The notes: generated by a model from the sequence alone, not told the origin. DNA of 64,000 bases from JABIAL01 sp964645825 (GCA_964645825.1 CAZXZY010000001.1:1-64000), one strand, 5' to 3'; numbered from the stretch's first letter, positions 25,931 to 35,301 are shown. Numbers and translations are program-made.

Positions 25931-27656
25931 GTTTGATACTTAAAACTTCAGCAATACTAGTAGTTCCCAATAGGGCTTTTTGCAAGCCGTCTTCAAAAAT
26001 AGTAATCATACCGTTTTCAATTGCTGTTAATTGTAATTCGTTTGAAGAAATATTTTTGATAATTAGCTTTTGAATAGCCGGAGAATTTTCCAAAATTTCT
26101 AGGGCACTAACACGACCAGAATAGCCAGACTGGTGACAATGTTTACAGCCTTTGCCGCGATAAAAAGTTAGTTCATTAAAAGAATTTAAGTTATCCTCTA
26201 CCCACTTCAAATCTTTGAATCGTTGTAACATTTGAGCTAAATCAAATTCCTTGCTCAAACTTTCGATTTCTTCTGGAGTCAAATGGTAGCTTTCAATGCA
26301 CTTGAGGCAAATTCGACGCACTAAACGTTGGGCAATCACTACATTTAATGTAGAGGCTAATAAAAATGGCTCTACACCCATATCTAACAGTCTTGGCGGT
26401 GCTCCAGCGGCATTATTAGTATGCAGAGTTGATAAGACTAAATGACCAGTCAAGCCGGCTCGGACAGAAATTTGCGCTGTTTTATTGTCTCTAATTTCAC
26501 CGATCATAATAATATCTGGATCTTGTCTCAATAGAGCTCTTAAGCCATTAGCAAAATCATAACCAGCTTGAGGGTTTACTTGTGTTTGGTTTATACGATG
26601 AACACCATATTCTATTGGATCTTCAATGGTGCAAATGTTAGACTCTTCTGTATTTAAAGCATTTAAAATTGAGTATAAAGTAGTAGTTTTTCCGCTACCA
26701 GTTGGCCCAACCACTAGAATCATGCCAAAAGGTTTTTTGACTTCTCGATTCATTATTGCGATATTCTTATCTGAAAATCCCATATTCTCTAAACTGAAAT
26801 TTTGGGCATCATCTGTCATCAGACGCAACACCATTTTTTCACCATAAAAAGCAGGAATCACTGAAACTCTGACGGACTCTTCTTGTCCTTCTAAAGAAAA
26901 AGAAAATCTTCCGTCTTGTGGTATACGATGTTCATCTATTTTTAGATTTGATAAAATTTTTATTCTGGCTACAATAGCATCGTGTACTTCAGCTGGTAGC
27001 TCTACTTTATCATGTAAATCACCATCAATTCTAAATCTTACCACCACCGCATCTGGCAAAGCTTCAATATGTATGTCAGAGGCTTGATCAAATAGGGCAT
27101 ATTCTAAGATAGCGTCAACTATTTGGATGATTGGTAAGTCTAATTGGCTAGGTGTGCCTTGTACTTTTTTAAATTTTCGACTAATAATTTCATGCAGTTC
27201 TTCAGTGATGTTTTTTTGATAAAGACGGGCAGCAAAAAAGAAGTTTTTAGGGCTAGTAATATAAGGGATTATTTCTTTTTTTATTGTCTCTTTAGCTAAA
27301 GCTAGCTTATCTTGATCCAAAGGATTAACAAAGGCCATCTTCACCTTGCCTTCTGCTAATGCGAAAGGAATTGCTTGAACCTTACGGGCCATTTTTTCAT
27401 TGAACAAGTTTAGTATTTCCAAGTCCAGTTTTATTTTTCGGAGATTGACATAAGGTATTTTCAAAAAATCTCCTACTAATTCATATAGAAATTGCTCGTT
27501 AAAAAATCCCCTCTCGATCAAAACCTCTTCTATGGTTCTACGCCTGCGAGTGGCATTCTTTTTTGCGTTTTCCCAGTCAGATTCGGTGATGGTTTTCTGA
27601 GCCAAGAGTGTTTCTCTTGTCTTCTCAATAGGGATTGGTAATTTTGAAATAGGCAT
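25923..27656 (-). CDS. pilB: Type IV pilus assembly ATPase PilB (GspE family)
   Basis: 577 aa hexameric motor for pilus extension. The N-terminal MshEN-like domain (about 1-150) is followed by the ATPase: Walker A GPTGSGKTTTLYS, Asp box, Walker B region LLRQDPDIIMIGEIRD, His box STLHTNNAAGAPPRLLDMG. A zinc-binding tetracysteine site (CLKCIES...CKHCHQSG) is intact. It is the first gene of the pilus-pyrD-GT2 operon. No retraction ATPase PilT and no pilM/N/O/D genes are seen here, so the rest of the machine must be elsewhere or absent. Confidence 0.96.
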   Translation of the reverse strand: MPISKLPIPIEKTRETLLAQKTITESDWENAKKNATRRRRTIEEVLIERGFFNEQFLYELVGDFLKIPYVNLRKIKLDLEILNLFNEKMARKVQAIPFALAEGKVKMAFVNPLDQDKLALAKETIKKEIIPYITSPKNFFFAARLYQKNITEELHEIISRKFKKVQGTPSQLDLPIIQIVDAILEYALFDQASDIHIEALPDAVVVRFRIDGDLHDKVELPAEVHDAIVARIKILSNLKIDEHRIPQDGRFSFSLEGQEESVRVSVIPAFYGEKMVLRLMTDDAQNFSLENMGFSDKNIAIMNREVKKPFGMILVVGPTGSGKTTTLYSILNALNTEESNICTIEDPIEYGVHRINQTQVNPQAGYDFANGLRALLRQDPDIIMIGEIRDNKTAQISVRAGLTGHLVLSTLHTNNAAGAPPRLLDMGVEPFLLASTLNVVIAQRLVRRICLKCIESYHLTPEEIESLSKEFDLAQMLQRFKDLKWVEDNLNSFNELTFYRGKGCKHCHQSGYSGRVSALEILENSPAIQKLIIKNISSNELQLTAIENGMITIFEDGLQKALLGTTSIAEVLSIKHE

Positions 27657-27683
27657 ACAAATTTATGCTGAATAATTATTTAT

Positions 27684-27692
27684 ATTATAACA
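27684..27692 (-). promoter_or_regulatory. Extended -10 promoter of the pilus operon
   Basis: Minus strand TGTTATAAT, 27 bases before the pilB ATG. The DNA upstream is the U-tract of the preceding terminator, so no separate -35 is clear. Confidence 0.65.
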
Positions 27693-27707
27693 TATTTGAT
27701 CAGATAT

Positions 27708-27739
27708 AAAAAACCACCGCGGTAATACGGCAGCTTTTT
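27708..27739 (-). terminator. Terminator of the secA transcript
   Basis: Minus strand: AAAAAGCTGCCG, loop, CGGTGGTTTTTT. Several pairs are G-U in the minus-strand RNA only, so it acts in that direction. Confidence 0.75.
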
Positions 27740-27764
27740 CATTTTGTAATTTTAAGATGAGAGT

Positions 27765-27986
27765 TTATCTAAATTTTAATTGGCAATTTTTTTGGCAAGT
27801 ATCAAAGCCATTTTGTAAACACATAGCTCTATTCTCTATGTCTATTTCACAAAAATTTGATTGACAATGCTCAACGCAACTTTTGTAGTCTGTAAATGGT
27901 TTTACTTCTTGAGCGTGTCCAGTGACGCTACAGCCTGACACAACAAAAGCTAGCATAATTAAACTAAAAATTTTCTTAAGCTCCAT
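27765..27986 (-). CDS. Small Cys-rich lipoprotein
   Basis: 73 aa from the ATG at 27986 (an upstream in-frame start at 28058 lies inside secA and gives a non-signal N terminus). Lipoprotein signal MELKKIFSLIMLAFVVSGC. The mature part has a pair of CxxxC units (CVEHC and CQKNC) with two more Cys between them (FCEID, MCLQN), a pattern suited to a disulphide-tied helical hairpin. No family is recognised. Its start overlaps the last 11 bases of secA, so it is read from the secA message. It could assist exported-protein folding, but that is only a guess from position. Confidence 0.72.
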   Translation of the reverse strand: MELKKIFSLIMLAFVVSGCSVTGHAQEVKPFTDYKSCVEHCQSNFCEIDIENRAMCLQNGFDTCQKNCQLKFR

Positions 27987-30687
27987 GACATTTTTTATAT
28001 TTTTTACCGCTACCACAATAACAAGGATCATTACGACCAATCTTATCACCTTCTTCATTTGTTGGTTTTGAGGGCAAAGTAGCCGATCTATTTTCTCTGT
28101 CTTCTACTTGTTTTTGAAATGGTGAAAATCCTTGTTTTTGTTCGTTAAATTGTTTTTGTTTTTCCACTTGTGGTGTAGCCATTTTACGAGCTAAACCAAC
28201 TTTAAAAATAGAATAAACAATCTGCTTGCGGATTTGGGCAATTAAGTTATTAAATAGGCTAAAAGCTTCACGTTTATATTCAACCAGTGGGTCTCTCTGG
28301 CCATAGCCCTGTAAGCCAATGCCCGTTCTTAATTTATCCATAGCAGTCAAATGTTCAACCCAAAGTGTGTCAATACTGCGCAAAACTATTCCTCTTTCAA
28401 TCATCTGCATTGGTGTCCAAGCTTGAGCAGTTTCCAAGGACTGGTTAATGTGCTCAGTTTGGGTCATATATTTTTCTTGAACTAAATCATTTAGATAGTT
28501 TATTACTTCCGTTCTCTTTTCATGTGAGTTATCTTTATTTGTTTGTGCTAATAATTCTTCTAATTTAGTTTTTTCTGTGTTACTAAGAGTGAAAATTGAT
28601 TTTATAGTTTCGATTATTTCTTTTGGATCAAAATCACCAACGTTTTCTTTGGCTAGAGTATGAAAAGAAATAACATCCTCGATTTCTTTTTTAAGTTGAC
28701 TTAAAACAAAGTCCTGTGAAGTTTTATATTCGGCATCTTCGGCAATTTCTTGATCAGTAAATAAAGTTAAGAAGTTTTGACGCAAATTATAAACAACCTG
28801 ACGATGTTTATTTATGATGTCATCATATTCAACCAAGTGTTTACGCGTATCAAAATTATGTCCCTCCACCTTTTTTTGAGCTGACTCAATTGAACGAGAA
28901 ATCATTTTGTTTTCAATAGCTGTCTCTTCGTCTAAGCCCAAAGTATTCATGACAGATTTTAAACGATCTGAACCAAAAATACGCATCAAGTCATCATCGA
29001 GCGAGATGTAAAATTGAGAAGATCCGGCGTCACCTTGACGACCAGCACGACCACGTAACTGATTATCAATACGACGAGATTCATGTCGACCAGTACCTAA
29101 AACATGTAGACCACCCAAAGTTTTGACTTCTTCATTTTTAGTCTCTTCCTTTGGTGATCCACCCAAAATAATATCCACACCACGCCCAGCCATATTAGTA
29201 GCTACTGTTATAGCGCCTTTTCTACCTGCTTGAGCCAAGATATCTGCTTCTTTAGCGTGATGTTTAGCGTTTAATAGGTTAAAAGGCAAGCCAGTTTTAT
29301 CTAGTGCCGCAGCCAATTCTTCATTTTGCTCGATAGAAACAGTACCAACTAAAATTGGTTGACCAGTTTTGTGTCTTGCTTCTATCTCTTTAATAATTGC
29401 TTTTATTTTACCACGATGACTTTTGAAAATTTTATCACGCATGTCATCACGAGCAAATGGTCTGTTAGTCGGAATAACAGTTACATCTAGACTATAAATT
29501 TTGGCCATTTCTTCAGCTTCAGTAGCAGCTGTACCGGTCATGCCAGACAGTTTTTTGTACATACGGAAGTAGTTCTGGAAGGTAATGGTGGCTAGCGTCA
29601 TGCTTTCTTTTTGGACATCTACTCCTTCTTTGGCTTCAATCGCTTGGTGTAAACCTTCAGAATAACGACGGCCATCCATCATGCGGCCAGTGAATTCATC
29701 AATGATTACCACCTCACCCTCTTTAATGACGTAGTCTTTATCTTTATGATACAGACTTCTTGCGCGCAGAGCCTGTTCCAAGTGATGGACCGTACTTAAG
29801 CCATGACTTTCATAAATATTATCAACATTCAAAAGTTTCTCCATTTTACGAACACCATCTTCAGTCAATGTGCAACTACGCATTTTTTCATCAATATTGT
29901 AGTGGTCATTTTCAGTAAGTTGGCTAACTAATTGAGCGAATTGACGATATTGGGCAGCAGATTCTTCAGCTGGAGCAGAAATAATAAGCGGTGTACGCGC
30001 TTCATCAATCAAGATACTATCAACTTCATCGACAATAGCGTAGTTTAAACCACGCTGAACTTGTTTATCAACGCCCTGAGCCATGTTGTCTCGTAGATAG
30101 TCAAAGCCAAATTCATTATTAGTACCATAAGTAATATCCGCTTGATAGGCTTTTTTTCTTTCTACTGGTTGCAAAAAATCAGATGCTTCTTCGTCTACAT
30201 AAAGAAAAGAAGCGTCGTGCTGAATTACACCAACGGATAAACCTAAAAAGTTATAGATTTGTCCCATCCAAGTAGCGTCACGTTGAGCCAAATAATCATT
30301 GACTGTTACTACATGCACACCTTTTCCTGATAAAGCATTAAGATAAATTGGCAAAGTTGAAGTCAGTGTTTTACCTTCACCAGTTTTCATTTCAGCAATT
30401 TGTCCTTGATGTAACACCACTCCACCAATTAATTGAACTTTAAAAGGTTTTTGCTGTAGTGTCCTTTGCGCAGCTAAGCTTACCAAAGCAAAAGCCGGCA
30501 CAGTCAGATCTTCTAGGGACGTACCAGATTGAGCTTGATTTTTTAGCTCTAAACTTTGTTTCTTTAGTTCTTCGTTGGATAATTTAGACCACTCTTGTTC
30601 TTGTTTGTCTATTTTTTCTAAAAGTGGATCCAAACTTTGTAAAAAACGCTCGTTAGCGTCACCGAATATGTTTTGTAACCAAGGCAT
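27976..30687 (-). CDS. secA: Preprotein translocase ATPase SecA
   Basis: 903 aa motor that drives proteins through SecYEG. DEAD-box-type motifs are present: GEGKTLTSTLPIYL (Walker A), VDEVDSILIDEARTPLIIS (DEVD box) and TNMAGRGVDIILGG. The C terminus carries the zinc-binding SEC-C tail (GRNDPCYCGSGKKYKKCHG), which binds SecB or the ribosome in other bacteria. Length is normal. With secD and secF in the same window the core export motor is well represented. No SD is seen. Confidence 0.98.
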   Translation of the reverse strand: MPWLQNIFGDANERFLQSLDPLLEKIDKQEQEWSKLSNEELKKQSLELKNQAQSGTSLEDLTVPAFALVSLAAQRTLQQKPFKVQLIGGVVLHQGQIAEMKTGEGKTLTSTLPIYLNALSGKGVHVVTVNDYLAQRDATWMGQIYNFLGLSVGVIQHDASFLYVDEEASDFLQPVERKKAYQADITYGTNNEFGFDYLRDNMAQGVDKQVQRGLNYAIVDEVDSILIDEARTPLIISAPAEESAAQYRQFAQLVSQLTENDHYNIDEKMRSCTLTEDGVRKMEKLLNVDNIYESHGLSTVHHLEQALRARSLYHKDKDYVIKEGEVVIIDEFTGRMMDGRRYSEGLHQAIEAKEGVDVQKESMTLATITFQNYFRMYKKLSGMTGTAATEAEEMAKIYSLDVTVIPTNRPFARDDMRDKIFKSHRGKIKAIIKEIEARHKTGQPILVGTVSIEQNEELAAALDKTGLPFNLLNAKHHAKEADILAQAGRKGAITVATNMAGRGVDIILGGSPKEETKNEEVKTLGGLHVLGTGRHESRRIDNQLRGRAGRQGDAGSSQFYISLDDDLMRIFGSDRLKSVMNTLGLDEETAIENKMISRSIESAQKKVEGHNFDTRKHLVEYDDIINKHRQVVYNLRQNFLTLFTDQEIAEDAEYKTSQDFVLSQLKKEIEDVISFHTLAKENVGDFDPKEIIETIKSIFTLSNTEKTKLEELLAQTNKDNSHEKRTEVINYLNDLVQEKYMTQTEHINQSLETAQAWTPMQMIERGIVLRSIDTLWVEHLTAMDKLRTGIGLQGYGQRDPLVEYKREAFSLFNNLIAQIRKQIVYSIFKVGLARKMATPQVEKQKQFNEQKQGFSPFQKQVEDRENRSATLPSKPTNEEGDKIGRNDPCYCGSGKKYKKCHGA

Positions 30688-30708
30688 AAGTGTTTATTGA
30701 TAAATAAA

Positions 30709-30730
30709 CCATGAACCCAAAAGCTCATGG
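30709..30730 (-). terminator. Possible weak terminator between hpf and secA
   Basis: Inverted repeat CCATGA (30709-30714) and TCATGG (30725-30730), followed on the minus strand by TTTATTTATC. A short stem; read-through into secA is likely. Confidence 0.45.
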
Positions 30731-30754
30731 AATGTAGGTATAATTAAAATTAAT

Positions 30755-31111
30755 TTATTTCTTTTGCCAAAATTTTAAGGCTTTTAAATTTTGGGCGCTT
30801 TTACGAATTAACCCCTGATTCTTATCTTTGTGCTTGACTAACTGCCTTATTAGCTTATCTTGCACCGCATCAACTGCAGCATGAGCATCTTGGTGAGTTT
30901 CTTTTATTATGATACTTTGTTTTTGTGGTAAAGAAACTTGTGCTCCTACTGTGAAGACCTCACCTTTTTTGTGATGTTGATCACGAGCTAGCTCTACTGA
31001 AAAAGATAAAATATTTTCTTTGTATTTTTCTACAGCCTTAAATTTTTCTTGCAAATACTGTCGAAACGGATCGTTTAAATCAAAATTCTTTTTATAGATT
31101 TTAATGTCCAT
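30755..31111 (-). CDS. hpf: Ribosome hibernation promoting factor (HPF/RaiA family)
   Basis: Binds the small ribosomal subunit and shuts down idle ribosomes. From the ATG at 31111 the protein is 118 aa (MDIKIYKKNFDLNDPFRQYL...), the short form lacking the dimerisation domain. The core beta-alpha pattern is visible (FSVELARDQHHKKGEVFTVG, DAHAAVDAVQDKLIRQL). A longer start at 31195 would read through a terminator hairpin and is rejected. GAGAAAG before the ATG may act as a weak SD. It has its own promoter and lies just upstream of secA. Confidence 0.9.
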   Translation of the reverse strand: MDIKIYKKNFDLNDPFRQYLQEKFKAVEKYKENILSFSVELARDQHHKKGEVFTVGAQVSLPQKQSIIIKETHQDAHAAVDAVQDKLIRQLVKHKDKNQGLIRKSAQNLKALKFWQKK

Positions 31112-31139
31112 GACTTTCTCATTAATAATTTCCGCTATT

Positions 31140-31168
31140 AATATACCAGTTTTTTTATAAAAAATCAA
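31140..31168 (-). promoter_or_regulatory. Promoter of hpf
   Basis: Minus strand: TTGATT (31163-31168), 17-bp spacer, TATATT (31140-31145) with TGG before it. It begins at the U-tract of the alaS terminator. Confidence 0.62.
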
Positions 31169-31192
31169 CCCCTTCAAATTAGCTTGAAGAGG
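31158..31192 (-). terminator. Terminator of the alaS transcript
   Basis: Minus strand: CCTCTTCAA (31184-31192), loop, TTGAAGGGG (31169-31177), then TTGATTTTTT. The one mismatch is a G-U pair on this strand. Confidence 0.78.
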
Positions 31193-31220
31193 CAATTTTT
31201 ATGCTAACGTTGGGTATTTT

Positions 31221-32972
31221 TTATTCTAAAATAGCCTTGATACGACGCACTCCAGCTGATGAAGAGCTTTCTTTTTTGATCTTAAAATGGCCCAAATCAC
31301 TAGTATTTTCAACATGTGGACCACCGCAAATTTCTTTACTAATATCGCCGATGCTATAAACCTTTACTTTTTCTTCATATTTGTGTCCAAAAAGACCAAT
31401 TGCTCCTTGTTTTTTTGCTTCTTCAACGGTCATTTCAGTAAAACTAATTATTAGGCCTTGCTTAATTTGTGCGTTAACTAAGTCCTCCACCTCTTTGATT
31501 TCTTTGTCTGTCATTTTTTCAGAATGAACAAAATCAAAACGCATTCGTTCGGCATTAATATTACTACCGCGTTGTTCAACGTGGTCCCCTAAAATAATTC
31601 TTAAGGCTTGATGTAGTAGATGTGTAGCAGTGTGATATTTTTTACTCATCTCTCCATCATCTGCTAGTCCTCCTTTAAACATGCCAGCTGAAGCTGATCT
31701 GGATAGTTCTTGGTGTTTGCTAAATTCAGCTTGATACTTTTCTTCAGATAATTTTAATCCTTGTTCGTCGGCCAATTCCAAAGTCATTTCTAATGGAAAA
31801 CCAAAGGTAGAAAACAAATTAAAAGCAGCTTTTTCATCTAAAGCATTTTTAGCTCTAAGTTTTTCAAACTGTTTTAAACCTTGTTGTAACGTCTCTTTGA
31901 ATTTAAGTTCTTCTTTTTCTATCTCAGTTAAAATAAATTTTTTATTTGCTTTTAGTTCCGGATAAACATTTTTATATTTCTTTATAACTACTTCGGAAAT
32001 TATTTTAGTAAAGTCATCATTGATGCCTAAGTTTTTTCCAAAACGAACAGCGCGTCTAATCACACGACGCAAAACATAGCCTTGTCCAGTATTAGCTGGT
32101 GCCATGCCCTGTGGGTCACCTAACAAAAATGTAGCACTACGTAAATGATCTGCAATTATTCTAAAAGTTTTTGTTTCATCTTTATATTTTTTACCACTTA
32201 ATTTTTCTATCTTTTCTATAATAGGCAAAAACAAGTCTGTTAAATAATTATCATCTAAATCATTTAGAGCGGCTAAAGTACGCTCTAAGCCCATGCCAGT
32301 ATCAATGTTTTTTTGTTGTAAGGGGTTAAATTCTCCGGCCTCATTTTTATTATATTCCATGAAGACATTATTCCAAAGCTCTACCCAAGTGTCATCTTTA
32401 GGATCAAATGTATCTAAAGGCGCTTTATTGCCACTCCAGTAAAATATTTCTGTGTCTGGACCACAAGGGCCGGTTTGTCCTGCTGGACCCCACCAGTTAT
32501 CAGATAATTTAGCAATTCTGGTAGCCGGAACACCTAAGTCTAACCAATATTTTTCGGCTTCTTGATCGTGATTTACTATGTCTTTATTACCACCAAAAAT
32601 TGAAATAGCTAAATATGTTGGCTTAATTTTTAAAACATCAATTAAAAATTCCCAAGCATAAGCAGTGGCCTCTTTTTTTTGGTAATCAGCCAAGGACCAA
32701 TTCCCAAGCATTTCAAAAAAAGTATGATGTGTTTTGTCACCCACTTCTTCTATATCACCAGTCCGCCAGCATTTTTGAACATTAGCCAAACGTGTTCCAG
32801 CTGGATGTTTTTCACCCATTAAATAAGGCACTAGTGGATGCATGCCAGCTGTAGTAAATAATACAGTAGGATCGTTTTCTGGAATCAAAGAAGCAGAACT
32901 TATAATGGTGTGCTCTTTATTTTTAAAATATTCTAAAAATTTATCTCTTAGTTCATTTCCAGTAATTTTCAT
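31221..32972 (-). CDS. alaS: Alanyl-tRNA synthetase, short form without C-Ala domain
   Basis: Charges tRNA-Ala. The class II core begins GNELRDKFLEYFKNKEHTII and includes NVQKCWRTGDIEEVGDKTHH and GMGLERTLAAL. The editing domain that removes mischarged Ser/Gly is kept: THLLH (HxxxH-type site) and CGGPHVENTSDLGHFKI. It stops at 583 aa; the common bacterial form is about 870, and the missing part is the C-terminal C-Ala dimerisation/tRNA-binding domain. Short AlaRS forms are known from CPR genomes, from memory. It follows the DUF2238-like gene by one base. Confidence 0.95.
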   Translation of the reverse strand: MKITGNELRDKFLEYFKNKEHTIISSASLIPENDPTVLFTTAGMHPLVPYLMGEKHPAGTRLANVQKCWRTGDIEEVGDKTHHTFFEMLGNWSLADYQKKEATAYAWEFLIDVLKIKPTYLAISIFGGNKDIVNHDQEAEKYWLDLGVPATRIAKLSDNWWGPAGQTGPCGPDTEIFYWSGNKAPLDTFDPKDDTWVELWNNVFMEYNKNEAGEFNPLQQKNIDTGMGLERTLAALNDLDDNYLTDLFLPIIEKIEKLSGKKYKDETKTFRIIADHLRSATFLLGDPQGMAPANTGQGYVLRRVIRRAVRFGKNLGINDDFTKIISEVVIKKYKNVYPELKANKKFILTEIEKEELKFKETLQQGLKQFEKLRAKNALDEKAAFNLFSTFGFPLEMTLELADEQGLKLSEEKYQAEFSKHQELSRSASAGMFKGGLADDGEMSKKYHTATHLLHQALRIILGDHVEQRGSNINAERMRFDFVHSEKMTDKEIKEVEDLVNAQIKQGLIISFTEMTVEEAKKQGAIGLFGHKYEEKVKVYSIGDISKEICGGPHVENTSDLGHFKIKKESSSSAGVRRIKAILE

Positions 32973-32973
32973 A

Positions 32974-33573
32974 TTATTTTTTTAGTTTTGAAAATAAGAT
33001 GTCATTATATTTGTACATCAAAACAGCGCCAGCTGGTAAACTCATAAAACCGACTACCACATCATATAAAGTGTCATTTGGCTGACTGGCTGTAAAAAAC
33101 ATATTTTTACCTAGATACGTTGTTATGAAGTATTCAAGCAATTCCCATAGCAAAATGATTGACATGGTAATAACTAAAGAAGCCAAAACATTATCAGATT
33201 TTGTAGTTTTGATATTCCAATGAAGAGTGCCGGCTTTGAATAAAACAGCTACAATAACAAAGATAAATAGGGGCGTAAAAAAATGTACGTAAGCATCATA
33301 ATTATACAGCAAGTCAAAAAGCCAAAGATAGCCAGCTACTGATAATAAAACCATGCCCGAAAAGAACAATTCAATCCAGTCTAATAACTCATTAGAAAAA
33401 TTTTCATGTAAACCTAAGCGACGATAAATAATGCGTGGTAAAAATAAGACAGCTGAAAAAGCTATATAGCCAAAGAAAATAAAAATACTATGGCCAGTAA
33501 ATAAGAAATAAAAGGCCAGTATTAAAATGATGAGACTAGTAATGTTAATGATTTTTCTAACGTGTACTTTCAT
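32974..33573 (-). CDS. DUF2238-like integral membrane protein
   Basis: 199 aa with about six membrane helices. The arrangement YDAYVHFFTPLFIFVIVAVLF, then LLWELLEYF, then NDTLYDVVVGFMSLPAGAV matches the DUF2238/YjdF pattern of His, Glu-x-x-Glu and Asp-x-x-Asp residues spread over consecutive helices. The family's function is not known to me. It is the first gene of the unit that ends with alaS, behind a TTGACT-N17-TATAAT promoter. Confidence 0.72.
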   Translation of the reverse strand: MKVHVRKIINITSLIILILAFYFLFTGHSIFIFFGYIAFSAVLFLPRIIYRRLGLHENFSNELLDWIELFFSGMVLLSVAGYLWLFDLLYNYDAYVHFFTPLFIFVIVAVLFKAGTLHWNIKTTKSDNVLASLVITMSIILLWELLEYFITTYLGKNMFFTASQPNDTLYDVVVGFMSLPAGAVLMYKYNDILFSKLKK

Positions 33574-33600
33574 ATGTATTTTTAATTTATACTATCTAGA

Positions 33601-33629
33601 ATTATAGAAATTACTAGCTTTTTAGTCAA
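33601..33629 (-). promoter_or_regulatory. Promoter of the DUF2238-like gene and alaS
   Basis: Minus strand: TTGACT (33624-33629), 17-bp spacer, TATAAT (33601-33606). The -35 overlaps the mnmA stop codon. Confidence 0.82.
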
Positions 33630-34689
33630 TTATAATAGCTGAAGCAATTAGCTCATTTTTAAGATAAACAGCCAAAGTCTGTCCTGCTGCAGAGGCGAAT
33701 TGGTCTTTTTTAAAGGTAATCTGGTACAAATTATCCCCTATTTTATCTATTTTTAGCGCTTGATCTGTTTGCCTGTACCTGATTTTACCTTTTGCCTTGA
33801 TGGGAAATTTATGAGCTTGACCCAACCAATGCCAGTTTTTAACTTTAATTTGTTTAGTGTAAAGCTCGATAGATTCTTTAGGGCCAACAACTAGCTCATT
33901 TTTAGCTAAATTTTTTCTAATGACGTATAAAGCTGGACCACCACCAATGTTTATCCCTTTGCGTTGGCCCGGGGTATAATAAATCACGCCTTCATGTTTA
34001 CCCATTATTTTTCCATTTAAGTCCACTATATTTCCAGGATTGGCCGGAATTTCTTGTTGTAAAAAATCTTTGAGATTAACTTTGCCAACAAAACAAATTC
34101 CCTGACTGTCTTTACGATCTGCATTTGGTAAGCCAGCTTGTTTTGCCATTTCTCTGACTTTTGGCTTTTTTATTTTACCCAGAGGAAATAAGGAGTGACT
34201 TAATTGCTCTTGAGTAAGGCCAGACAAAAAATATGACTGATCTTTATTGTCATCTAAACCTTGTAATAAATGAAAGCCTTTTTTGTTTTCTATAATCTGG
34301 GCGTAATGACCAGTGGCAATTTTATCATACCCAGCCAACAAAGCTTTGGCTAAAAATAGTTTAAATTTAATTTCAGAGTTACATAAAATATCTGGATTTG
34401 GAGTAAGGCCTTTTTGATAAGTATCAAATAAATATTTAACAACAGTTTTTCTATATTGTTCTTCAAAATCCCAAGTTTCTAATTTTATACCCAAAAAATC
34501 AGCTACTTTTTGAGCTTCAGCTTGGTCTTTGCGCCAAGGACACTCATGATCAATGTTATCACGGCTAGAAAAATTTTTCATAAAAACAGCGGATACCTCG
34601 TGCCCTTCTTTTTTCAATAAGAAAGCAGCGACTGCTGAATCAACACCACCTGAAAGTCCTACTAGTATTTTTAGAGCTTTACTTTTCAT
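33622..34689 (-). CDS. mnmA: tRNA-specific 2-thiouridylase MnmA
   Basis: Puts the 2-thio group on U34 of tRNA-Lys, -Glu and -Gln. PP-loop ATPase signature LVGLSGGVDSAVAAFLL at the N terminus. The two catalytic Cys are in NPDILCNSEIKF and SQGICFVGK. The C-terminal beta-barrel region (about 250-355) is present. Length (355 aa) is typical. It overlaps the yjjX-like gene upstream by 11 bases. tRNA-Gln, one of its substrates, is encoded later in the window. Confidence 0.96.
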   Translation of the reverse strand: MKSKALKILVGLSGGVDSAVAAFLLKKEGHEVSAVFMKNFSSRDNIDHECPWRKDQAEAQKVADFLGIKLETWDFEEQYRKTVVKYLFDTYQKGLTPNPDILCNSEIKFKLFLAKALLAGYDKIATGHYAQIIENKKGFHLLQGLDDNKDQSYFLSGLTQEQLSHSLFPLGKIKKPKVREMAKQAGLPNADRKDSQGICFVGKVNLKDFLQQEIPANPGNIVDLNGKIMGKHEGVIYYTPGQRKGINIGGGPALYVIRKNLAKNELVVGPKESIELYTKQIKVKNWHWLGQAHKFPIKAKGKIRYRQTDQALKIDKIGDNLYQITFKKDQFASAAGQTLAVYLKNELIASAIIID

Positions 34690-35233
34690 TATTATATAAT
34701 GTCGTGTTATAAAATTTAGCCATAGCCATTATAATGCCATTTTCAAAAGATTGGCTACGAGTAATAAGGTCGTTGGTTAGCTCACCAATAGTTCCGTTAG
34801 TGCCGCGTACATCTTTTTTGGAAAACATTTCTTCGGCCACTGGCGCCAACTCCCTCTGTTTATCCATGATTTCTCGACGAGCATAGTCGCTTAATTCTAA
34901 AGTTTCACTATAAGCTAAACTATCTATTTTGCCATCTGTGATATAAACAGCGCCAGTTAAAAAGAATTTTTCTTTATTTAAAAAATGGTGAGTCATTACA
35001 CCACCTTCAATGCCGATATAATAATCAGCTTTAATAGCAGCCTTAATTAAATTTTGAGCTCTATTATAAGCACCTTTAGTTGTTTCTTCTAAGTCACGTG
35101 GTTGATCATCAACATCTGAATTTACTTTTTCAGTGATTATCCTTACTTCTTTGTCAGGGTAAATTTTGGCAAAAGCAGACTTTACAGCCTCTACTTTTGG
35201 TTGACGAATACTGCCTAAGGCTATTGTAATCAT
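34679..35233 (-). CDS. yjjX: Inosine/xanthosine triphosphatase (DUF84, YjjX family)
   Basis: House-cleaning enzyme that hydrolyses non-canonical purine nucleotides. 184 aa, N terminus IALGSIRQPKVEAVKSAF typical of the DUF84/ITPase-like fold; conserved YIGIEGGVM and acidic residues follow. The 3' end overlaps mnmA by 11 bases, so the two are co-translated. A moderate promoter TTGCTA-N17-TATTTT lies upstream. Substrate choice (XTP/ITP) is inferred from the family. Confidence 0.9.
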   Translation of the reverse strand: MITIALGSIRQPKVEAVKSAFAKIYPDKEVRIITEKVNSDVDDQPRDLEETTKGAYNRAQNLIKAAIKADYYIGIEGGVMTHHFLNKEKFFLTGAVYITDGKIDSLAYSETLELSDYARREIMDKQRELAPVAEEMFSKKDVRGTNGTIGELTNDLITRSQSFENGIIMAMAKFYNTTLYNNEK

Positions 35234-35301
35234 ATTTTTATAGTGAATTTTATTGTATTCTCTAGAGCTAAAATACCATTTTTTGCTGTATTTAGCAATA
35301 A

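Noticed and set aside
27987..28058. Upstream extension of the small lipoprotein gene
   Set aside because: It lies wholly inside the secA 3' end and would bury the lipoprotein signal behind a second hydrophobic stretch.
31112..31195. Longer N terminus for hpf
   Set aside because: The extra codons read through the alaS terminator and the hpf promoter; the family start is at MDIKIY.
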